Positions 57,126 through 64,000 of a stretch of 64,000 bases of DNA are shown here, one piece after another. The DNA is from Diphasiastrum complanatum (Eukaryota; Streptophyta; Lycopodiopsida; Lycopodiales; Lycopodiaceae): NCBI GenBank assembly GCA_029204225.1, contig CM055102.1, forward strand, positions 40,539,220 to 40,603,219, written 5' to 3'. Positions within the stretch are counted from its first letter, which is position 1, and the number at the start of each line of letters is the position of its first letter. The notes beneath the pieces are model-generated. The model did not search any database. It saw only the letters and a program-made list of their open reading frames with translations, and was not told the origin of the DNA. Position numbers and translations under genes: made by a program.

Positions 57126-57812
57126 TTTTTATTTTGTATAGAATAGGGGGTGAAACTTCTTAAAAATTGGCAAATGGAGAAGTCTCATGTTCCGATGTCT
57201 CCGCAAAAAGTATCATGCCTTTACCTTGTGTTGTTTCACTCAAACTGACCTTTGCCCATGGAAAACCATTGCAGTTCAGTTTTTGGTCCCATAGACCACC
57301 TCATCGTATTTGATAGGAGGAACATCCTTTCAAACTCCCTTACTATGACGTAAAGCATCTCGTTTGCCTTCCAATCTCCATGATTTCACCTTTGCCCGTT
57401 CATGTCAAACTTCTGCTTGTTGAGTAGGTGTAAGGTCTTTAGCCACATCAACTTGAGTGCCACGTAACTTACTTGTATTTTGTATTATGAACTCCCTTGC
57501 CGTTGTTGAGCTTTATTGGCAACCACTTTTCCTAGTCAATACTCTTTGATGCTTTCTTTTACAAGCCCCATCTTGTCAAACAAAAAGTCCAAAATGGATT
57601 TCCTGTTCAGGTAAATCTTTTGAAGATTTGAAGATGACTTCAAGATTTCCTAATCTTCTTTCACTGGAGTGGAGACCTCTCTAAAAAGATAAAGTTTGTC
57701 CAGTCCCCGAACTTCCAACAAAGAGCCTCTTACCTTATCCGTCCAATTGGACGTTTCTTTCATATGTTTAGGAACCTGTGATTGTAGTTGGTCAAACTTG
57801 GTATATATATAT

Positions 57813-57892
57813 CATAGATGCATGACGCGTTCTGGAACGTGGAACGCGTTCCGGAAATTTGCCCGGAATGCTGTCCAGGAACACTTGTTTTT
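57813..57892. repeat. GC-rich palindromic terminus, type 1 (GTTCCGGAA)
   Basis: Begins CATAGATGCATGACGCG after an AT run. It holds GTTCTGGAAC, GTGGAAC, GCGTTCCGGAA, CCCGGAAT and CCAGGAAC in about 70 bp. The CATAG start is shared with the MITE at 58020 and the terminus at 59167. No right end or target duplication found. Confidence 0.4.
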
Positions 57893-58011
57893 TTTTGGCA
57901 ATATGGGTGTCATATTCCTCCATTTTTTGTGGGGAATCCAAATATAATTTTTCAAATTTTTTTATGCACTGTGGAAGCAAGATTTTGTTGAATACTAAGT
58001 GTTCATGGTTC

Positions 58012-58019
58012 ACTACATC
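58012..58019. repeat. 8-bp target site duplication, left copy (ACTACATC)
   Basis: ACTACATC here and again at 58422-58429, directly flanking the MITE. Eight bases is the hAT length. Confidence 0.85.
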
Positions 58020-58421
58020 CATAGAATTTAGTGTACGGTTCACCACGGTTTTGAGAAACGTACGGTTCACTACATTTTTGGCCAGAACCGTGGTGAACCG
58101 TACAATTAATTAATTTTTTTTTAAGTTTCCCACCAAAAACAGCCCAAAAAAATTCTAAAAAAATGCCAATAAAAACTAGAAATCTGTGTCTGTGTCTGTC
58201 CAAATCTGTCCAAATCTGTGTCTGTTATGGATCAGGTCCAAATCTGTCTGTGTGGATCAGGTCCTATTTTGGACCAAAAATTCTATTATGGATAAGGTCC
58301 TATTTGTCTGTCCAAATCTATTATGGATCAGGTCCAAATCTGGTAATTAATTAATTAAATAATTATATAGAGGAACCGTACCACGGTTCACCCCACGGTT
58401 CCTAAGACCGTGGGTTCTATG
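58020..58421. mobile_element. hAT-type MITE, 402 bp
   Basis: Ends CATAGAA...TTCTATG (7-bp terminal inverted repeat) with a perfect 8-bp target duplication. Close to both ends are many copies of ACGGTTC, GAACCGT and CCGTGG in opposite orientations, the usual arrangement of transposase binding sites. The middle is AT-rich and holds a tandem array of CCAAATCTGT and ATGGATCAGGTCC units (58190-58345). No coding capacity. A hAT transposase gene lies 1.1 kb downstream, but its terminus differs in the inner motif. Confidence 0.8.
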
Positions 58422-58429
58422 ACTACATC
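58422..58429. repeat. 8-bp target site duplication, right copy (ACTACATC)
   Basis: Identical to 58012-58019. Confidence 0.85.
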
Positions 58430-58972
58430 ACTGATTCTTGATGTGTTGATTAACTGATTCACTGATGAATGCATTAAAAGTCTACAGCGACATTATCAAC
58501 ATTTGGGAATATTGACCTCAATGAAATAGACTGTGCTCTCTCTGACTCTGTGCTAGCATGATACAGGGACTCCCTCTCTGATAATGAGGCTGATGTCGGT
58601 GGTGTTGATGCCTTGGCTCTGTGTCGGCGTGTGCCACTACTCACGTCTCTGCCTCTGCCTCTCTCCCTAGCCTGCCTCTCTGGAGCCTGATTATCTTCTT
58701 GTTTCGGAAGTCTTGGTTCAGCCACGTTTGATATCCAGTTCCCGACGGGGGTGTGTGGGGGGGGGGCTTGCCCCCCCACTTGTGTCGTCGGGGGAAGAGA
58801 ATTTTTTTGACAAATGTCTTTTAAAATGTCGTAATTTCATAGTTGATTTGGACCTTCGCAGATCTGACAGTACATTTTGGTTTTATACTATTTTGATTGG
58901 TTTTTTAAATGTGTTGCGAATTTTTTTAAAACTTAAAAAGATTTCGGGTTAATGGCATAAAAACAACTTCAA
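58430..58972. other. Spacer with a G-run, no firm gene
   Basis: A G-run at about 58745-58768 is followed by a C-run. The - strand is open from 58779 to 58474 and rich in Arg, Glu and Ser (ERQARERGRGRDVSS). It may be the low-complexity tail of another transposase, but nothing firm supports it. Confidence 0.35.
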
Positions 58973-59153
58973 ACAAGTGCCTCCGCGTCCGGCGTCCGGA
59001 CCCGGACGCGTCCAACCCCCAGACGCGAGGTCGGACACCTCCACATTTTATTTATTTTCTTACCATTAAATATCACTTATAAAAAAAAAAAAAAAAGCGG
59101 ACGCGTCCGGACCCCCGGACGTGGCGTGTTCGGACGCACCGTCCGCTACCTTA
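58973..59153. repeat. GC-rich palindromic element, type 2 (GGACGCGTCC)
   Basis: Two GC-rich blocks (58980-59040 and 59097-59153) enclose a short AT-rich core with an A-run. Both contain CGGACGCGTCC, GTCCGGAC and related palindromes. The layout copies that of the 58020 MITE with a different motif. No clear terminal repeat or target duplication. Confidence 0.4.
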
Positions 59154-59166
59154 TATATAAAACCAT

Positions 59167-59245
59167 CATAGGTCCCGCGGATCCCGGTACCGCGGGACCG
59201 TATTGGTACCGTACCGCACTACCATGTTGGTACCGCGGTACCATA
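59167..59245. repeat. Probable left terminus of the hAT element, type 3 (GGTACCGCGGTACC)
   Basis: Starts CATAGGTCCCGCGG and carries GGTACCGCGG, TTGGTACCGTACCG and GGTACCGCGGTACC within 80 bp. It lies about 320 bp before the hAT transposase ATG on the + strand, where a hAT element should have its subterminal binding sites. The right terminus was not found. Confidence 0.5.
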
Positions 59246-59561
59246 ATATAATATATTATTTATTATTTAATATTTTTAAAATTTTTTTTTAACCTAAACT
59301 TCCCGCCCCCCTCGCATTTCATCAGAAATTTTTTTGCGCCCTCCTCCGCCCTGTTATCGCTACTGTTTCCGCCTGCCTGCCTTCGATTCCTTGCGTCGCC
59401 CTTTGCCCACGCAATGCCCTGCCTTGCATTTGACTTGCTTCGCCCTGCCTTCGCCCATTTTCAGCGTCTCTCCAACAGTGTACCCTGTTGTTTTTTTTCC
59501 AACGTTCCATCCTTGCAGCTTTAGCTTCATCTGCATTTTGTCCCTAGTTTTCTCCATCGCA

Positions 59562-62500
59562 ATGGTGCAATCCGACCTTTCCGGTCTGTGGGACGAGTTT
59601 GACATTGTCAGGCGGGTTGCCGACAAGGCCAACAAAACCGGTCAAAAGATCGTGCGCTGCCGATACTGTCTCGTCGAGCTTGCTGCATCCCTCACTCGCC
59701 TTAAAGGCCATCTGCACGGTGCACGCGCCAAAAATGGTGCCACCTTGAATGCTGCCCCTTGTGGCAGCATGATCGTCCCCGACAGGCAGCGACTACTGGA
59801 CACCTACGGGCCACGGCTCGTGGCGGGGGAGAACACCATTTCGGAGGGCATCATCCGATTTTGCACCGCTCCTTATGTGGCTGACCCAGAGTTGCTGCCT
59901 GCTTGGCTGGCATGCACGAGGAGAGGGAGTGCATCTTCGTCCAGTCCCTTTTGCCCCTCATCCCCCTCAGACAGTTCCGCCTCACGCACCCCCATCTGCT
60001 CAGATTTCGGTGGATCCCGTCCCATCGCGTCCGCCAGTTGCCACTGCGGTTCCACCTCCACGTCCTGTTGCTCGCACGCCCCCGGTTTATGACTTTCTCA
60101 TGGACTCTCCGCCACCCGAGCAGGCCCAGGATGCTACTGCTGAGGCCTTCGAGGATGTGGAAGAGATCCTTTCTTTCTTCCCTTCCCATCCGGATGACCT
60201 CCTCAGCCAGCAGTTTTCGTATCCCATGCCAGATGTTGCCCCTCCACCAGTGCACCCCACCTATGCTGTTGCACCCATCCCTGCCAGTGCATCCCACCCT
60301 CCCCATTCCACGTCTACAGCCCATGCATCCACCAGTGCCCAGCCTGTCGCGTCATCGTCCATTCCCGTCACGGTTGGTGCACCGTGCTGGAGGTCCACCA
60401 CCCGTCGCCCACCAGGGAGAGCCCTTGTGCAGCAGACCATTCGCGGCGCGTATCCCATGCCAGTTGTTGCCCCTCCACCAGTGCACCCCACCTATGCTGT
60501 TGCACCCATCCCTGCCAGTGCATCCCACCCTCCCCATTCCACGTCTACAGCCCATCCACCAGTGCCCAGCCTGTCGCGTCATCGTCCATTCCCGTCACGG
60601 TTGGTGCACCGTGCTGGAGGTCCACCACCTGTTGCCCACCAGGGAGAGCCCTTGTGCAGCAGACCATTCGCGGCGCGCATCAGCCGCACATGGACAGAGA
60701 GGCCACACAGGCCGTGGCCAGTTTGATTTACGAGCTGAACCTGCCCTTTGCCATCACCGACTCTGAGCCCTTCAGAAGGGCCTTTCGCCTTGCACAGTCT
60801 GTCAGCCCTAGCTGGAGAGTCCCTAGTTCAGAGGTTGTCCGCACACACATGCTGAGGGATAGGGTTGAGTCCTTGTCTAGAGAGATGGAGCCTCTGCGTC
60901 GGCACTGGGCCACTTACGGTTGTAGCATCATGTCTGATGGCTGGACTGATGTCAGGAGGAGGCCGTTCCTCAACATACTGGTCTCCAGCTGCATGGGCAC
61001 ACAGTTTTTGAGGGCAGTGGATTGCAGTAGGGGGGGGAAGAGTCATATCTGCAGAGTTCATGTTTGATGTCATCAGGTCTACCATCCTAGCCATAGGCCC
61101 ACAACATGTCGTCACGTGGTGGCGGACAATGCCACGAATTGCATTCAGATGGGTGTACTGCTAGAGGCCGAGTTCTCTCATATTGTTCATACCCCCTGTG
61201 CAGCGCACGACATAGACCTTCTGATGGGGGACATTGGAGCACTTCCCTGGGTTAGAGCCATCGTCCGGGAGGCCCTCTTCCTGGTGACTTTTGTCACCAA
61301 AAAGAGGCGTGTTCTTGCCATGTTCCGGGTGTTCAGCCATCTGGACCTCCATAAGCCAGCCCCCACACGCTTTGCATTCGACTTGGTGGTCATCGACCGT
61401 TTGATCAGGTGCAGGGCCCAGCTTCTACAGATGGTTGCCAGTGATCTTTGGGGTGCCAGTACGTTTCCGCGCACTGAGGATGGGGAGCACTTTTCTTCCA
61501 CGGTGAGGGGAGACCAGTTCTAGAGGGATGCACAGACATTGTCAGGAGTGCTTCGACACTCTACATTGTGCTCCGCATGGCTGACAGCGAGGGGTCGACA
61601 CTTGGACTGGTGTATGAGCTCATGGACCGGATTGGACAGTTCCTGCAGCTGCCCATCTTGCAGCCAGAGAGGTAAGCGATGACAGAGTTGAAGTTCATAT
61701 GGGAGACGCGGTGGAACTACTTCCACAGGAGTATTCACAGTGTTGCACACATGCTGCATCCCCTCTTCCTCTCTCCGACACAGATCGCAGACAGGGAACT
61801 CGAGGCCGATTGGCTTCAGTACATTCACAGGGTGGGTCCACACATAGGTTTGGATCCTATCAGGCTCATGGAGGAGCTCGCTGCATTTCGTTTCTCCATG
61901 GGCACGTTCGGTCACCCGGCTGCTCAGGATCCAGAGAGGAGGCAGCTCCCCATTACCTGGTGGACCATGTTCGGCAGCACCTATCCATCCATACAGCGTC
62001 TTGCATTGTAGGTCCTTTCACAGGTATGCATCTCATCTCATCCTCCCTTGTTGTGTTTCGTTGACGTTCCACCTGTGCACGTGTGCTGAACCATTTCATT
62101 GCACGTACCACAGGACTGCGCTGCCTCCGTGTGTGAGCGTAATTGGAGCACATGGGCACTGATTCACACGAGGAGAAGAAACCGGTTGTCAGTGAGTCAG
62201 TTGGAGCGGTTGGTGTTCTGTAGCACCAACGCACGTCTCGCCAGGAGACTTCCGACCATTACCAGCGCATTGCAGGTGATTAGCTATTCTCCCATAGCAT
62301 GTTGGTTGACTCCTAGTACGTTGGTTCATTTCTTCATAAAGTTGTCTCTCTGACATGCAAATTTTAAACCTTGCAGACGAAGATATCTGATTTGGAGCGC
62401 CATGTTGACTTGCCTACGGACAACACCCATCCCATGCCTGCAGATGACCTGGGCACACAGTTGATGGCAGAGAGAGAGAGGGAGCTTGCCAAGATGAGAG

Positions 62501-63123
62501 AGAGAGAGCTTGGGCTTGAGCACAGAGAGCCCCCATTGTATGAGGCAGATGACCCAGTGTCAGAGGATGAGCATGATGAGGATGAGCCCATTCGGGTTGT
62601 GTTTGCCAGATCAGAGAGGGATGAGGCAGATGATACAGGTGCAGGGCACACGCCACGGGCAGGGGTCACAGGTGCATCACGTGGCAGAGGTGGGACACAT
62701 GGCACAGGTTATACTGGCAGACAGGCAGGGCACACAGGGGGGGGCAGTGGCATACCTACCTATGTCGACATGAGGGAGGAGGCTCTTGATAGAGGGCAAA
62801 GTGGTTTAGATGCCGGTCCCACAGATGTTTGGATGCGTGCAGCACAGAGTCATGGCCGTTACTACGACAGCACACCAGAGGAGGCACCAGATGACTTTGA
62901 TTGCACAGATTGGGAGGCCATGCAGGGTCTACAGGGTGCACATGATGAGGCATGGGAGGCCATGCAGGGTCCTCCAGTGGCAGCACCCACTCCAGATCCT
63001 CATCCTTTGGCAGCACCCACTCCACTGGCTCCCCCTTTGGTAGCACCCAGGATGTACCATTACTGGCCACCGCAGCGCCCCTTTCAGTACATATCGCCGC
63101 TGTACTCGTGTAATAGATCCTAA
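59562..63123 (+). pseudogene. hAT transposase (BED, DUF659, dimerisation), broken
   Basis: The ATG at 59562 starts MVQSDLSGLWDEF. A BED zinc finger follows (CRYCLVELAASLTRLKGHL). A proline-rich linker with a 231-bp tandem repeat comes next. Then DUF659 (YGCSIMSDGWTDVRRR), the catalytic region (VVADNATNCIQMG, CAAHDIDLLMGDIGALPWV), ETRWNYFHRSIHSVAHML, and the dimerisation region after a 90-bp GT-AG intron (62024-62113): DCAASVCERNWSTWALIHTR. A second intron (about 62275-62377) leads to a charged tail rich in Gly and Arg, ending at 63123. Breaks: frame change near 59900, 4-bp loss near 60555, G-run frameshift near 61035, another near 61110, stops near 61521, 61675 and 62009. Confidence 0.85.
60218..60675 (+). 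repeat. In-frame 231-bp tandem duplication in the hAT linker
   Basis: CGTATCCCATGCCAG starts at 60218 and again at 60449, a period of 231 bp (77 codons). The second copy lacks four bases within CCCATGCATCCACC (it reads CCCATCCACC near 60553), which shifts the reading frame. Otherwise the copies are nearly identical. Confidence 0.9.
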
Positions 63124-63466
63124 CACCACAGTAGGGCAAACACTAACTGATCCACCCAACCTTGCCTACTCCCTGATATAGAGTAAGCCCCTCCTAGCCC
63201 AGTGTGAGGACTGGTAGCATGCTACTGCCAAGTGTCGGCCACGTGGCACTGACGTGGCCGACTGCACGTCGGGACCCAACTGGGGGCCCTATCCTGCTGA
63301 CAGGGTCCCTAGGCTGTGTTAGGCCCGCCATGGCTATGGACCGTGCTGGGGCACACTACTCACACTGTCTTGCCCTGTTGGTCATGTACGCTGGACACGA
63401 CCCTGACTGTGGTATCTGACCTATCTGTGTTCTCTAGGGTTCGGCACTGGTTACGAGCTCGTAACA
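63124..63466 (-). repeat. 3' LTR of chromodomain Gypsy J (left end not resolved)
   Basis: The LTR ends at 63466 on the + strand (CGAGCTCGTAACA), which is TGTTACGAGCTCG on the - strand, next to a polypurine tract. Its left border lies somewhere after the hAT stop at 63123. It contains CCACGTGGCACTGACGTGGCC near 63239. Confidence 0.6.
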
Positions 63467-63480
63467 CTCCCTCCCCCTTA
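63467..63480 (-). promoter_or_regulatory. Polypurine tract of Gypsy J
   Basis: CTCCCTCCCCCTTA on the + strand, TAAGGGGGAGGGAG on the - strand, directly before the 3' LTR. Confidence 0.8.
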
Positions 63481-64000
63481 AGAACCGTCTTGGTCCTCTA
63501 AGACAAAGTCTGGAAAAATCTTGCGAAGGACGCTGCCTCTTTCCCAAGTGGCATTCTCAACAGGCTGATCATTCCACTTAACCAGATATTCTCGGTATAG
63601 AGTATGACGAGTCTGCGTCTCTCTACTATCAAGAATTTCCTCTGGTTCATGTGGAGGTTGTTGAGGATCCAATGGGAGAACTAGAACACTGTCCCCTACC
63701 AGATTATCTGATCTGGTTAAGGCTTTTCGTAACTGACTTACATGAAAAACTGGAAAAACCTTACTGCTGTGTGGGAGTTCTAGTTCATAGGTGACCTCGC
63801 CTAGTCTCCTACTGATGGTAAAGGGACCACAATACCTTGGAGACAACTTAGCACACACTCCTGATTTGAGGGTTTTAGAGTCAACTGGGACTCTCAAGTA
63901 GACTTTCTCACCAGTGGAGAACTGCACATCCCGTCTGTGTGGATCTGCATAATGCCTGGCTCGATCCTGGGATTGTCTAATGCTACGCTTAGCATGTTCT
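63478..64000 (-). CDS. Chromovirus Gypsy J: integrase C-terminus with chromodomain (partial)
   Basis: The - strand has an open frame from the right edge region to 63478. It reads GEKVYLRVPVDSKTLKSG, KLSPRYCGPFTISRRLG and FPVFHVSQLRKAL, the GPY/F region of Gypsy integrase. Then comes YREYLVKWNDQPVENATWE, a chromodomain of the kind that guides chromovirus integration to heterochromatin. The first ATG is at 63927 but the real polyprotein starts outside the window. The frame is intact in the part seen. Confidence 0.88.
   Translation of the reverse strand, partial: EHAKRSIRQSQDRARHYADPHRRDVQFSTGEKVYLRVPVDSKTLKSGVCAKLSPRYCGPFTISRRLGEVTYELELPHSSKVFPVFHVSQLRKALTRSDNLVGDSVLVLPLDPQQPPHEPEEILDSRETQTRHTLYREYLVKWNDQPVENATWERGSVLRKIFPDFVLEDQDGS

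Noticed and set aside
58474-58779. Arg/Glu/Ser-rich frame on the - strand
   Set aside because: Low-complexity with no domain. It could be the tail of an old transposase, but nothing in the sequence decides it.
59903-60766. A second long open frame over the hAT linker region
   Set aside because: It overlaps the frame with the BED-to-DUF659 linker. Its length comes from GC- and proline-rich composition and the 231-bp repeat, and no domain is seen in it.
1-64000. CRISPR arrays, rRNA and tRNA genes
   Set aside because: None seen. The many TGGTATCAGAGC sites are retrotransposon primer sites, not tRNA genes, and the short repeats do not have the regular spacing of CRISPR.

Overview
This window is plant nuclear DNA, almost wholly built of transposable elements. 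The evidence is Ty1/Copia polyproteins with YVDD reverse transcriptase and tRNA-iMet primer sites (TGGTATCAGAGC), Ty3/Gypsy elements with and without a chromodomain, an L1-type LINE, a BED/DUF659/hAT-dimerisation transposase, and GT-AG introns. The density and nesting of diverged elements, low gene content and AT-rich spacers suggest a large, slowly purged plant genome, such as a gymnosperm. That placement is an inference from style, not from a marker gene.

Layout. 1-15.4 kb: an old Copia element (A) is split by two later insertions. B (2079-8236, + strand) has 682-bp LTRs differing at one site and a 5-bp target duplication. C (8702-14061, - strand) has 833-bp LTRs and carries a private 578-codon ORF in place of pol. 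15.4-17.3 kb: degenerate LINE. 17.3-19.8 kb: Copia D, internally deleted. 19.8-20.5 kb: fragment of another Copia (E). 20.9-25.5 kb: Copia F, - strand, frameshifted. 25.5-31.2 kb: an unusual block of unrecognised multi-exon genes around a dense array of CACGTG/CACTTGTG palindromes. It includes a Ulp1-like cysteine protease gene whose 5' part runs into a decayed histone H3 of CENH3 type. 32.0-34.0 kb: Copia G (D family, - strand), next to the integrase of a large Gypsy element H (34.0-40.5 kb, - strand). H has a leader full of an inverted decamer repeat. 40.5-47.1 kb: several 5' LTR ends facing left, a Copia relic (I) with a solo LTR, and a head-to-head LTR pair. 47-51 kb: no recognised gene.

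51.3-53.5 kb holds the best candidate for a host gene: four exons with matching splice phases that encode a UBA domain split by an intron. It resembles the N-terminal UBA region of DRM-type DNA methyltransferases, but the catalytic part was not found. 54.9-57.1 kb: fragments of a D-family leader and a LINE-like endonuclease. 57.8-63.1 kb: a hAT neighbourhood, with a 402-bp MITE flanked by a perfect 8-bp target duplication, several GC-rich palindromic termini and a broken hAT transposase gene. The right edge enters a chromodomain Gypsy element on the - strand.

Most coding sequences are broken. B is closest to intact, with one internal stop just before YVDD. The observations most worth a second look are the novel ORF of element C, the CENH3/Ulp1 block, the palindrome recurring at a similar place in several LTR families, and the hAT termini that share CATAG but differ in their palindromes.
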